A DNA stretch of 64,000 nt from Nostoc sp. FACHB-973 (GTDB taxonomy: Bacteria; Cyanobacteriota; Cyanobacteriia; Cyanobacteriales; Nostocaceae). Below the pieces are notes generated by a model. It saw only the letters and a list, made by a program, of their open reading frames with translations. It was not told the DNA's origin and searched no databases. The stretch is taken from contig NZ_JACJSJ010000002.1 in assembly GCF_014698115.1 (NCBI RefSeq), forward strand, positions 62,001 to 126,000. The letters run 5' to 3'. A program made the position numbers and the translations under genes. How positions within the stretch are numbered: the stretch's first letter is position 1; the number at the start of each line of letters is the position of its first letter. Shown here piece by piece: positions 34,700-44,564 of the stretch.

Positions 34700-36007
34700 A
34701 TGGAAAACTTAGTTCGTTTTTCCTTTTGGAAGCAAATTCTTCTTGCTCTCCTGTTTTATGTTGTTTGCAGTAGTATAGGTATCCTCCTTTCTGCTGACGG
34801 AATTGGAAAATTAGCAGTACAAGAGGGAAAAGAGTTTCAGTATTGGGATGCGATTCATTATGTCAATTTGGGCTTCAATCCTAGTTGTCAAGCCTTCTAC
34901 CCACTCTGGTCTCAAATAAATCGTTTATTCGCCCCAGAGAATCCCGTCATTGGGCTTCGATATGCTTTTATTTTCTGTAACATTCTCTTTGTTTTGTCAC
35001 TACCTATCGTCTTATACGTCTTACGAAAAGTCATTAAATCAGAAAGTCTAAGCTTTATTACTCTTATACTTTATGTTGTTAATCCCAATTCTATTTTCCA
35101 TAGTATTGGCTACACTGAGAGTTTATTCTCTCTCTGGGCAATCATTAGTGTAGTAGCTCTTTTATTTTCAACTTCCGTGTTTTGGAATTGCATTTTAGCA
35201 GTGTCTGTGATTTTGATGTCTGTATCTCGACCGAGTTTAGTGCAACTTTTATTTGCTTCATTTAGTGCAATATTTTGCGTATATTTAGGAAGTCATTTAA
35301 AATCTGAAAGCGATTCCAAAACTAGGGAATGGAAAAAATATACTATCCCCACTGGATTAATTGCTATATGCGCGATCGTGGGTTATTCAATCTACGGCAT
35401 CTATTGTTTATTATCAACAGGCAACTTTTTGACTCCCTTTAAAGCTCAAGTCGAATGGGGAAGAACTCTTCAGTTTCGACCGTTATTTCTGCTGTTTCCC
35501 AGATCCCTGTTAAACGATTTACACGGTTTGTACTTTCCATTTATTCTATTTTTCCTGGTGGTTGTCCTCATTTATTATCATGCCAAACGCAAGAAAATTT
35601 CGCTGTATGTGCCCAAACATCCTCTACTCTGGATAACTCTTTTTTATCCTCCCATAGCAATTTTGATTTATTCTATTCGTTCTTGGCTGTTAGCCAAAGC
35701 TGGTAAGCTTACTCCTCAATCTGTAACTCCAACCATTGCCCAACTACAAACGAATTATGTGTTCTTTTTTTGCTTATTCATTTGTATAGCCAATGCAGCG
35801 ATTGGATTTTTAGCAGCTTCGGGTTATCTCTATAGCCTTGCACGATTTGTATTTGCAACGCCCTTCTTTTTTATTGCTTTTGGTATGGTGATAGACCATC
35901 TTGATAGTCCAAAAACACGAGAATTTCTTTATGGGTGTATCCTAGTTTCTGCCTTAGGACTAATCGAACAATGGTATCGTTGGGGTAACAACCGTTGGGT
36001 AGGATAA
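34700..36007 (+). CDS. Integral membrane glycosyltransferase, PIG-V-like mannosyltransferase
   Basis: A 435-residue protein with about ten membrane helices. The N-terminal region carries QYWDAIHYVNLGF with the acidic residue of GT-C glycosyltransferases, followed by AFYPLW and NPNSIFHSIGYTESLFSLWAI, the block typical of PIG-V-related mannosyltransferases. These use a polyprenyl-phosphate sugar and transfer it on the non-cytoplasmic face. The acceptor is unknown. It is followed 74 nt later by another membrane glycosyltransferase, so both may act on one glycan. AT-rich like the later polysaccharide locus. ATG at 34700. Confidence 0.8.
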   Translation: MENLVRFSFWKQILLALLFYVVCSSIGILLSADGIGKLAVQEGKEFQYWDAIHYVNLGFNPSCQAFYPLWSQINRLFAPENPVIGLRYAFIFCNILFVLSLPIVLYVLRKVIKSESLSFITLILYVVNPNSIFHSIGYTESLFSLWAIISVVALLFSTSVFWNCILAVSVILMSVSRPSLVQLLFASFSAIFCVYLGSHLKSESDSKTREWKKYTIPTGLIAICAIVGYSIYGIYCLLSTGNFLTPFKAQVEWGRTLQFRPLFLLFPRSLLNDLHGLYFPFILFFLVVVLIYYHAKRKKISLYVPKHPLLWITLFYPPIAILIYSIRSWLLAKAGKLTPQSVTPTIAQLQTNYVFFFCLFICIANAAIGFLAASGYLYSLARFVFATPFFFIAFGMVIDHLDSPKTREFLYGCILVSALGLIEQWYRWGNNRWVG

Positions 36008-36081
36008 TTTCAATAACAGGCATTTTTGTTTTCTGAAAACCTGTTTGTAGCGAGTAATCATTAGTTAAATAACATAGCTAT

Positions 36082-37569
36082 ATGCAAAATAATATCATAA
36101 AAAACAAGGATAAAAATTCGCCTATACTGTTCTTATTAATTTTAGCCATAGCTCTGAGAATTTATAATATTAATTCGCCAATTATCGGTATTCATTCATG
36201 GCGTCAGTCAGATACCGCAGCAATAGCGAGAAATTTTTATGAGAATGGTTTTAATTTATTTTATCCTCAAATTGACTGGGGAGGTAATTCACCTGGTTAT
36301 TGCGAAACAGAGTTTCCAATTTATTCATTCATTGTTGCTCTGATTTACAGGATTTTTGGAGTTGCAGAGTTTTGGGGAAGATTCTTCTCAATTATTTGTT
36401 TTTTAGTAGCTCTCTACTTCCTTTATCAGTTTATTATCAAAATTTTAGATAAAAAAGTTGCCTCTTGGTCTTGCTTATTTTTTGTAATTTTACCTTTGAA
36501 TATTTATTATAGTAGAACTTTTCAGCCAGAGTCGATGCTGTTGATGTGTTCAGTTATTGGCATCTACTATTTCACTAATTGGCTTGACTCAGAAAAATGG
36601 CAAGATTTAATTTTATCAGGTAGCTTTGTAGCCTTAGCTTGTCTCATCAAAGTTTTACCAATAATATATTTAGGAATACCACTTTTTTACTTAGCATGGA
36701 CTAAATACGGTATCAGAGTTTTTTCTCAAATATCTCTGTGGATTTATAGCATATTGATACTAATACCTGTAGCTATTTGGTATTACCATGCTCATCAACT
36801 ATTTTTAGAGTATGGTAATACTTTTGGTTTTTGGTCAGGTTCAACAAATAGGTATAACTATAATATTGTACTCACCTTAAATTTTTGGACAGAAATATTC
36901 TTTAGAACTGCTGTTAGACATTTTGCTATTTTTGGCTTTCCGATATTTTTATTAGGATTATTCATTCCTAGAAGAACTAGACGAGAATATGTATTAGATG
37001 TTTGGTTAATTTCAGTAGTATTAACTTGGATTTTAGTACCTATTACCAGTTTAGTTCATGAATATTATCAACTCCAATTTATGCTTCCAGGAGTGGTATT
37101 CATGGGTAAAGCTTGTAGTCAATACTTAGAGAAAGCTGCTGATCAAGTTAATTATAAAAAAGCTATAGTAGTCTGCCTATGTTTAACTGTAGCTGCTGGC
37201 TCTGTCATTTATACTATTGATTATATGTTCAAAGAAAGAATAGAAAAATCGGCTGTTTTTCAACTAGCACAGCAAGTGAAACAAAATACTGAACCAGATT
37301 CACTTATAATTGCTACTACTGCCAGTGACCCAACATTACTTTATCTATCACATCGAAAAGGATGGCTAATTAACCACAGTGATGTCAGTGAAGAATATAT
37401 TTTATCTAGAGCCAAATTAGGAGCTAAATATCTGGTAGGAAGTTTTAATTTTGTGGAAAGCTATAATTTATTTGTGGATGATAGCCAAAAGCAAAAAGTT
37501 CAGAATTTTCTTGATAAATATCCAAATATTCTCAAAAATGGTATGAACTTTATTACTAAATTGCCTTGA
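36082..37569 (+). CDS. ArnT/GT39-type membrane glycosyltransferase
   Basis: A 495-residue GT-C-fold protein with about 11 membrane helices. The first loop has GIHSWRQSDTAAIARNFYENG with the conserved acidic residue, then FPIYSFIVALIYRIFG and YYSRTFQPESMLLMCSVIGI, as in the dolichyl/undecaprenyl-phosphate-sugar transferases of the GT39/GT83 group. A soluble domain of about 100 residues forms the C-terminus. Donor and acceptor are not known. Probably cotranscribed with the preceding PIG-V-like gene. ATG at 36082; AT-rich codon use. Confidence 0.82.
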   Translation: MQNNIIKNKDKNSPILFLLILAIALRIYNINSPIIGIHSWRQSDTAAIARNFYENGFNLFYPQIDWGGNSPGYCETEFPIYSFIVALIYRIFGVAEFWGRFFSIICFLVALYFLYQFIIKILDKKVASWSCLFFVILPLNIYYSRTFQPESMLLMCSVIGIYYFTNWLDSEKWQDLILSGSFVALACLIKVLPIIYLGIPLFYLAWTKYGIRVFSQISLWIYSILILIPVAIWYYHAHQLFLEYGNTFGFWSGSTNRYNYNIVLTLNFWTEIFFRTAVRHFAIFGFPIFLLGLFIPRRTRREYVLDVWLISVVLTWILVPITSLVHEYYQLQFMLPGVVFMGKACSQYLEKAADQVNYKKAIVVCLCLTVAAGSVIYTIDYMFKERIEKSAVFQLAQQVKQNTEPDSLIIATTASDPTLLYLSHRKGWLINHSDVSEEYILSRAKLGAKYLVGSFNFVESYNLFVDDSQKQKVQNFLDKYPNILKNGMNFITKLP

Positions 37570-37756
37570 GTTCAAGAGTTGGAAAAAGATAATACGATAA
37601 GATTTACAAATAAACGGTGAAACACCACACCAAATTTTAAATTTAGTCGTCTAAATCAACACGGTTCAGTTAAAGATAATTGATCTTTGAAGACGCTATA
37701 AATCGTGTCTCTAAATGAGGGTTTTGTTGCTCATTCTGAACTGTATTATCATCTAA

Positions 37757-37901
37757 TATCATGTCCGGATAATTAGTTATGATTCCCAAAGTCATTGCAC
37801 CCCACCCCCAGCCCCTCCCCGCTTGCGGGGAGGGGAGACAAAGCGCAGCTTTAGCGGGGTGGGGTTCTTGGGTTTTAATAAGTAATTAAGCGGACATGAT
37901 A
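37757..37901. mobile_element. MITE family A, copy 1 (with nested palindromic repeat)
   Basis: Inverted ends TCATGTCCG...CGGACATGA flanked by TA on both sides. The right end extends as TAAGTAATTAAGCGGACATGA and matches the left end of copy 2 at 54981. Inside lies a GC-rich palindromic insert (about 37799-37863) with CCCCTCCCCGC/GCGGGGAGGGG. The rest of 37570-37982 shows no gene. Confidence 0.75.
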
Positions 37902-37982
37902 TAACTTTGGGCAACCAAATGTATACAACCAATGACGGATCTAAATCCCTCACTGATTGCATTCTGAATTCTGACTTCTGTT

Positions 37983-40900
37983 TTAATTTTTTGGAGACTG
38001 TGCTTGAATTAAACAATTTCTCAATTTTTCGGCTACCACCTGTACGTCGGGTTCCCGGAGTAGAGAAACGTGAGAACCGGGAACTAAATGGATATCTAAT
38101 CCTCCAGCAACTACCTCACCCCAACCAAATTGAGCATCGTATTGTGTGCCTATAGCTTCGCCTCGGTTCTTGTCTTGAGTCCGCAAGAGGACAGCTCGAC
38201 CAGGGTAAACTGGGTAAGTATATTGACTAATAGCTTGAGTATTAATGTCTATACTTTTTAAATGCTTGTCAGTTTCAGGTAAATCAAGTACGGCTTCCAA
38301 GTAACGCTTATATGTATTTTGGAGACGGGATTTATTCCAATAGCTCCATTTCAGAACCTTTTGCCAAAGGTAACCAATTCCTTGTCGAAGGATATTATTT
38401 AAATGCAAGAAAATTCTTTTGAGAAATGGCGATCGCCGACTATAACCAGGACGACAACTATCAAGGATAATTAGAATACCAATTTCCTCACCTTGTTCGT
38501 GGAGTTGTCGAGCCATCTCAAAAGCAACTCCACCCCCAAAAGAATAACCTCCGAGAAAATAAGGCCCATGAGGTTGAAGGGTCTTAATTTCTTGAATGTA
38601 GTGCGCCGCCATATCTTCAACGCAGGTATGGAAAGGATGTTTTCCATCAAGTCCCCTTGGTTGTAGTCCGTAAAATGGTTGTTCTGGGCCGAGATGTTGT
38701 GCCAATTCACGGAAACACAAAACTTCTCCACCTAGTCCGTGAATACAGAAGAAAGGTGGCTTGGAACCATTAGGTTGAATTTCTACTAGGGATGACCAAG
38801 TAGCTTTTGATTTGTGTTTTAGTGAAGCCTTGTTTGTTGCTAAATCTTCCTCTTGGCAGATGATTTTGGCTAAAGCCTCTACACTACTTGACTGGAAGAG
38901 AGTGGCAAGGGGCAGATTTTTATTAAATGTCTTCTCAATTTGCCAAAATAATTTTACTGCCAGTAACGAGTGTCCTCCTAATTCAAAGAAGTTATCTTGA
39001 ACGCCAATGGGCTGCACGCCTAAAAGTTGTTCCCAAATCTCTGTTAACTGGCGTTCCACTTCATTGCGGGGAGCAACAAAAGTCCCTTCTGGCTCTTGTC
39101 TTGATAGGTCAGGTGCAGGTAGGGCGCGGCGGTCTACCTTGCCGTTGGCAGTTAGGGGCATGGTTTCCAGCAAGACGAAAGCTGAAGGTAGCATGTACTG
39201 TGGTAGCTTCGTCGAGAGGAAGCGACGGATTTCACTAACTGTAGTTACTGAGTCGTGATTTGGGATAATGTAAGCTACTAAACGTTGATCCCCAGGAACA
39301 TCTTCACGAGCAATTACTACAGTCTGGAGTATGTCTGGGTGTTGGGCTAACACCGTTTCAATTTCCCCTGGCTCAATGCGTATGCCACGGATTTTGACTT
39401 GATGATCTCGGCGACCGAGAATTTCCAGAGAACCATCTGGACGATAGCAACCGCGATCGCCAGTATAATAAAGCCAATCTTGTTCGTCATTCCCAAAGGG
39501 ATTTTTGACAAACCGAGAACGGTTTTCTTGCTGGGCATTGATGTAACCTAAACTCCGGAATGGAGTACGGATGACAATTTCGCCCGGTTCCCCAATACCG
39601 CATGGTTGATGATTTGGTGTGAAAACCAGTGCTTGGGTTTCGGGTAATGGCATTCCTACTGGCTGTACCCCTGGTCTACATTCAACGGGTACTCGGTAAT
39701 AACATTTAGCCAAAGTTGTCTCTGTCGGCCCATAGAGATTGATAATTTCCCCTGATTCTGGGAAAGCATCCCGCCACCGAAGTACAAGTGTTTCCTTGAG
39801 AGGTTCTCCAGCAAAAAATAACCAGCGTAATTTACCTAGAGTAACTTCTGATGGCACATTTGCTAACCAAGATTGTGCCAAGGAAGGAACTGTGTGCAAC
39901 ACAGAAATTTGCTCATCTTCCAAGTAACGCAAAATTTTAGTCGGCTCTAAGTTATCGCCTTCCTCTGGCAAACACAGGGTTGCACCACTAGTCAAAGGTA
40001 AGAAAATATCTCTGAGGACGACATCAAACGAAAGACCCGTCAATTGGGCAGTCCGGTCTTGTTGACCAATTTTAAATGTCTGCCGCTGCCAGTTAAGAAA
40101 ATGCGCCATTCCTTTATGACAACCCAGCACCCCTTTAGGCACACCAGTAGTGCCGGAAGTAAAGAAAATATAAGCTGCATCGTTACCAGTGATTTGGGGC
40201 AAGTTTATCGCTTGAGTAGTGCCTTGGGGTAAATTTATAATTTCTCCGGTATCTGGGTTTACACAGATACTAATTAAAGATTCAGCTATGCCCCTATCTT
40301 TTTGGGTCTGACTATCTATATATAATATGTATTTAGCTTTAGCTTCTCGTAGCATGAGATCGTGGCGATCGCTAGGCAGTTTCGGATCGAGTGTCAATAG
40401 CACACCGCCGCTCAAAAGTACACCCACTATACTTGCAATCAGTCCAAAGCTGCGCGTCCCAAATACCGCTACCACATCTCCTTGCTGGACTCCCTGAGAT
40501 AATAAAACCTCAGCTAAGCCTTGAGCTATTTTGCCCAATTCCCCATAATTCCAAGTGCGAGTTCCTTGACGAACTGCTGCATGTTCTGGGGCGGAGTTTA
40601 CCCAAGAGGTAAACATTGTTGTTACCAGTTCGTACTCTGGTTCTGGCAACACCGCCCTTGGTTCTGGCAGCAAAAATCGGGCTTGTGGTGTGACAAGAGA
40701 ATACAAACTAATCTGGTTTTCTGGAGCAGCAACAATTTGATTCAATAAATGATGGAATTGATGCAGCATTTCCATCATCCGCTCTGAAGTAAACAAATCG
40801 GTATTGTAGACTAAATCAAGCTTGATTCCTTGGTTTTGCTCTGTAACATACAAAGTTAAGTCAAACTTGGAACCCGTTTCGAGCATCGAGATTGGTTCTA

Positions 40901-43900
40901 CAGCCACCCCAGGTATTTCCAGTTGGATATCTCTCAAGTTGAGCATATTAAACCACACTTGAAATAGTGGGTTACGGCTGGTATCTCGTTCTGGTTGCAG
41001 TTCTTCTACCAGTTTCTCGAAGGGCATATCTTGATGGGCATAAGCACCTAATGCCATCTGGCGGACTCGACTCAGCACTGAACTAAAACTGGGGTTGCCG
41101 GAAAAATCAGTCCGTAAAACCACAGTGTTAATGAAAAATCCAATCAACCCTTCAATTTCAGAACGGTTACGTCCAGCAATGGGAGAACCAATGAGAATAT
41201 CTTCTTGCCCAGTGTAGCGGTGTAGTATTGTTCCAAAGGCCGCCAGCAAGGTCATAAATAAGGTGACACCTTCCTGACGCGAGAGTTCTGTGAGGGATGC
41301 ACTCAAGCTTTGGGGTAGCATTAAAGATTGAGCCGCCCCTTGGTAAGTTTGGACTGGTGGCCGTGGTCGGTCGGTGGGCAATTCTAGTACAGTATTAGCA
41401 CCTGCTAACTGAGTTTTCCAGTAGTTTATTTGGCTGGAGAGGACTTCACCGGACAGCCATTGATGCTGCCAAACAGCAAAATCGGCATATTGAATGGGTA
41501 ATTTTGTTAAGGGAGAAGGCTTCCCATTTAAAAAAGCTTCATAAACAGCTGCTAACTGCTGCCAGAGAATACCCATTGACCAACCATCTGAGGCGATGTG
41601 GTGCATGGCCAGCAGGAGTATCTGCTCATGTTCGTCTATTTGCAGCAAGCTAGCCCGCAGCATTAAGTCAGATTCTAGGTTGAAGGGGGGTTGCGCTTCT
41701 TGAGTGAGGAGCAATTCTGCTTGCTCCTGTGTAACTTTAATTACCTTGAGTTTGACCGACCGGGGCGGACTAATTACTTGTATGGGGCTACCATCGGGTG
41801 ATTTAATAAAGTTTGTTCGCAGTGCTTCATGATGAACAACGATCGCATCTAGTGCCTGTTGCAATACACCCAGATTTAATTCCCCAGTTAACCGTTGTGC
41901 ATCGGAGATGATATATGCCCGACTATTGGGTTCCAACTGTTCCAAAAACCAGACTCGCTGTTGGGCAAAAGATAAGGGGACTGATTCTCGGTTGGCTATT
42001 TGGGGAATGCTCTGATTTTGGGGATTATTTTCGGAAATTTGGTTTTCAGCTATGGCTTGAGCTAAATTAGCGATCGTGGGATTCTCAAACAAAACTTGCA
42101 ACGGAATTTCTATCCCGAAGGCTTGGCGAACTCTAGACATCACTTGAGTAGCCAGCAGTGAATGGCCTCCCAATTCAAAAAAATTATTGTGGATGCCTAC
42201 TTGTTCCAAACGCAAAACTTTTGCCCAGATGCTTGCTAAGACCTCTTCTCCGGGATTCTGGGGTGGGACAAAGTTAGTTGATAAACCAAGATCTGATGTA
42301 TCTGGCGCAGGTAAAGCGCGGCGGTCTATTTTACCATTAGGGTTTAATGGCAGGGTATCCAAAAATACAAAGTAACCGGGCACCATGTATTCAGGCAGCT
42401 GACCTTGCAAAAAGCGCCGTAATTCAATCTGAGTAGGAATTTCCTCTGGGCTAGCAACGATATATGCCACGAGTTGCTTATCACCAGGAACATCTTCTCT
42501 GGCTATGACTAAAGTCTGCGTCAGTGCCGGATGTTGACTGAGTACAGCTTCAATTTCTCCTAATTCAATCCGGAAACCGCGTATCTTTACTTGGTGATCG
42601 ATACGACCAACAAACTCGACATTACCATCGCTGTTGTAACGTGCCAAGTCCCCTGTTTTGTAAAGGCGTGCCCCTTTTTCGGAGCTAAAAGGATCAATAA
42701 TAAACTTCTCTTTGGTCAATTCTGGACGATTAAGATAGCCCCGCCCTAAACCAATACCGCCAATATACAGTTCACCTGATTCACCAACAGGCACAGGCTG
42801 CAAATTTTCATCAAGAATGTAAATCTGTGCATTGGTGATGGGGTGACCAATGGGAGCAATGGTGTAATTAGTGCCCCGCTGGCAAGTCCAGAAAGTCGTA
42901 TCGATGGAAGCTTCTGTCGGCCCGTAACAATTGTGTAGAACATTGTCCAAATTCAATTGGGCAAAAAACCGCTCTATAAGTTCGCCAGCTAAGGCTTCAC
43001 CACCGCAGGTAACGTGCCTGAGAAATTGGCAATTCTCAATTCCCTTTTCCTCCAGCAAAACACGGAGTATTGAGGGTACTAAGGCTAGGACAGTGATTTG
43101 CTGCTCGGTAATCACTTTTACAAGATAAGCAGCGTCTTGATGTCCACCAGGGCGAGCCATAATTAATTGCCCCCCAAAGCACAACGGCCAGAATATCTGC
43201 CACACTGAGGGGTCAAAACTAAAAGAAATGGTTAGTAAAACTTTGTCTGCCGGAGTTAATCTAAAGGTTGTTTGCCGCCAGTACAATTGATTGCAGATTC
43301 CACGGTGAGGAATCATTACACCCTTGGGCTGTCCTGTAGAACCAGATGTATAGATTACGTAAATTAAATTATCAAGCGTCGTCTGATTTACAGGATTATC
43401 TTGGCTGTTTTGTGTGTTTTCTTCCAAAAGCAAGTCTAGACAAATCACTTGCGCCTGATGCGGTGGTAGGTTCTTGACCAATTTCTCTTGGGTTAACAAC
43501 ACTGCGGTTTGTGTATCTTCCAAGATGAAAGCTAAGCGTTCTTTTGGATATGAAGGATCTAAAGGCACATAAGCGCCTCCAGCTTTGAGAATTCCCAACA
43601 GCCCGACAATCATCTCCAAGGAGCGCTCTAAACAAATACCGACAAGTACTTCTGGTCCAACGCCTAAAGTACGTAGATAATGCGCTAGCTGATTTGCCCG
43701 TTGGTTTAACTGCTGATATGTAAGCTGCGTATTTTCAAATACTACAGCAATTGCTTGGGGCGATCGCTCCACTTGCATCTCAAACATTTGATGGATACAC
43801 AGATTCTCAGCAATTGCCTGGGTATCACTCCATTCTTGTACAACTTCAATGTCAAGGATGTGAGTTAAAGTATTTGACGGAATATTTTCTTTATATTCTG

Positions 43901-43922
43901 AAGTATGACTATTTATCTGCAT
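37983..43922 (-). CDS. Nonribosomal peptide synthetase, A-T-C-A-T-TE
   Basis: A 1979-residue two-module NRPS. A1 (about 45-545) has YTSGSTGQPKG, CYGPTEASID, YKTGDLARY and NGKIDRR (Lys531). T1 has FFELGGHSLL with the phosphopantetheine Ser588. The C domain (about 648-1090) has the active-site HHIASDG at 774-780 and the LSFAQQRVWFLEQL entry motif. A2 has FTSGTTGVPKG, LYGPTETTLAK and NGKVDRR, then T2 (FFELGGHSLLAVK) and a TE with GYSFGGG (Ser near 1768). Binding-pocket residues read by eye are about D-P-W-A-V-C-C-I-D-K for A1 and D-V-R-H-F-A-L-L-A-K for A2; neither matches a code I know. With no starter C domain it would release a dipeptide or dimer. No MbtH, transporter or tailoring gene is adjacent. 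Confidence 0.95.
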   Translation of the reverse strand: MQINSHTSEYKENIPSNTLTHILDIEVVQEWSDTQAIAENLCIHQMFEMQVERSPQAIAVVFENTQLTYQQLNQRANQLAHYLRTLGVGPEVLVGICLERSLEMIVGLLGILKAGGAYVPLDPSYPKERLAFILEDTQTAVLLTQEKLVKNLPPHQAQVICLDLLLEENTQNSQDNPVNQTTLDNLIYVIYTSGSTGQPKGVMIPHRGICNQLYWRQTTFRLTPADKVLLTISFSFDPSVWQIFWPLCFGGQLIMARPGGHQDAAYLVKVITEQQITVLALVPSILRVLLEEKGIENCQFLRHVTCGGEALAGELIERFFAQLNLDNVLHNCYGPTEASIDTTFWTCQRGTNYTIAPIGHPITNAQIYILDENLQPVPVGESGELYIGGIGLGRGYLNRPELTKEKFIIDPFSSEKGARLYKTGDLARYNSDGNVEFVGRIDHQVKIRGFRIELGEIEAVLSQHPALTQTLVIAREDVPGDKQLVAYIVASPEEIPTQIELRRFLQGQLPEYMVPGYFVFLDTLPLNPNGKIDRRALPAPDTSDLGLSTNFVPPQNPGEEVLASIWAKVLRLEQVGIHNNFFELGGHSLLATQVMSRVRQAFGIEIPLQVLFENPTIANLAQAIAENQISENNPQNQSIPQIANRESVPLSFAQQRVWFLEQLEPNSRAYIISDAQRLTGELNLGVLQQALDAIVVHHEALRTNFIKSPDGSPIQVISPPRSVKLKVIKVTQEQAELLLTQEAQPPFNLESDLMLRASLLQIDEHEQILLLAMHHIASDGWSMGILWQQLAAVYEAFLNGKPSPLTKLPIQYADFAVWQHQWLSGEVLSSQINYWKTQLAGANTVLELPTDRPRPPVQTYQGAAQSLMLPQSLSASLTELSRQEGVTLFMTLLAAFGTILHRYTGQEDILIGSPIAGRNRSEIEGLIGFFINTVVLRTDFSGNPSFSSVLSRVRQMALGAYAHQDMPFEKLVEELQPERDTSRNPLFQVWFNMLNLRDIQLEIPGVAVEPISMLETGSKFDLTLYVTEQNQGIKLDLVYNTDLFTSERMMEMLHQFHHLLNQIVAAPENQISLYSLVTPQARFLLPEPRAVLPEPEYELVTTMFTSWVNSAPEHAAVRQGTRTWNYGELGKIAQGLAEVLLSQGVQQGDVVAVFGTRSFGLIASIVGVLLSGGVLLTLDPKLPSDRHDLMLREAKAKYILYIDSQTQKDRGIAESLISICVNPDTGEIINLPQGTTQAINLPQITGNDAAYIFFTSGTTGVPKGVLGCHKGMAHFLNWQRQTFKIGQQDRTAQLTGLSFDVVLRDIFLPLTSGATLCLPEEGDNLEPTKILRYLEDEQISVLHTVPSLAQSWLANVPSEVTLGKLRWLFFAGEPLKETLVLRWRDAFPESGEIINLYGPTETTLAKCYYRVPVECRPGVQPVGMPLPETQALVFTPNHQPCGIGEPGEIVIRTPFRSLGYINAQQENRSRFVKNPFGNDEQDWLYYTGDRGCYRPDGSLEILGRRDHQVKIRGIRIEPGEIETVLAQHPDILQTVVIAREDVPGDQRLVAYIIPNHDSVTTVSEIRRFLSTKLPQYMLPSAFVLLETMPLTANGKVDRRALPAPDLSRQEPEGTFVAPRNEVERQLTEIWEQLLGVQPIGVQDNFFELGGHSLLAVKLFWQIEKTFNKNLPLATLFQSSSVEALAKIICQEEDLATNKASLKHKSKATWSSLVEIQPNGSKPPFFCIHGLGGEVLCFRELAQHLGPEQPFYGLQPRGLDGKHPFHTCVEDMAAHYIQEIKTLQPHGPYFLGGYSFGGGVAFEMARQLHEQGEEIGILIILDSCRPGYSRRSPFLKRIFLHLNNILRQGIGYLWQKVLKWSYWNKSRLQNTYKRYLEAVLDLPETDKHLKSIDINTQAISQYTYPVYPGRAVLLRTQDKNRGEAIGTQYDAQFGWGEVVAGGLDIHLVPGSHVSLLREPDVQVVAEKLRNCLIQAQSPKN

Positions 43923-44015
43923 CTTTTATATATCAACAACTCACTATAGTCTCTGATTTTTGTTGTGCTTTTGCTCAACCCAGTGTATGAGAGGCATTTT
44001 CAAACTCTGTTTTAT

Positions 44016-44564
44016 CTAGTTTTCAACAACATGAATTAATTGATACGCCTCTTCTATATTGACATCAGGAAAAATAAGTATAAAGACTTTGTTTCTTGGT
44101 AATTCTTTCTCATCTGGCTTTTTCTCCAGTAACATATCTCGGTAGAGTCTTAGAATTGCTTCTATTTGCTCTATAGCAATCCGGTTTGATTTTTGAACAA
44201 GGTTAGGTATTGTAGTAGCGTGACAAGGCTAAAATAGTGCATTAGAAAAGGTTCGTAGTTGCGCTAGAGCGCTAAATAAACTCCAAAATCTATCGCAACA
44301 TTTTAGCCTTGACACGCTACTACGTATCTGTTCAAAAATCAAATAGTAGTCCTGTAGACATAAATCTTTTATGCGAATAACTACCAAGCGAATGTTGTTT
44401 AAATTGATAGTGTGAAGCACATAAGGACAAAATATTCCTCGTCTTCCTAAATCCAGATCAGGCTTTGTTAAATAACTTTTAAGCAACTCTATCATTTCAA
44501 TTGAGTAGGAAATGTCTTGATATGGCATTCCTTGATTAATTTCAATAAGCCTATAAAGGTTCAT
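44016..44564 (-). pseudogene. DUF6875-like gene disrupted by a MITE
   Basis: The N-terminal piece (44564-44324) begins MNLYRLIEINQGMPYQDISY and has SYLTKPDLDLGRRGIFCPYV, the signature of DUF6875 proteins. After DYYLIFEQI the frame runs into the 112 bp MITE. Beyond it, the C-terminal piece resumes in another frame as IPNLVQKSNRIAIEQIEAIL and continues through NKVFILIFPDVNIEEAYQL to a stop at 44016. DUF6875 proteins often lie near biosynthetic gene clusters, and this one lies beside the NRPS, so an ancestral link is possible. Function is unknown; as it stands the gene is broken. Confidence 0.75.
44212..44323. mobile_element. MITE family B, 112 bp, with 4 bp target duplication
   Basis: Terminal inverted repeats GTAGTAGCGTGNCAAGGCTAAAAT, about 25 bp with one changed base, face each other around an 60 bp core. 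ATAC on each side (one copy offset by one A) is the probable target duplication. It encodes nothing and would depend on a transposase elsewhere. Confidence 0.85.
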
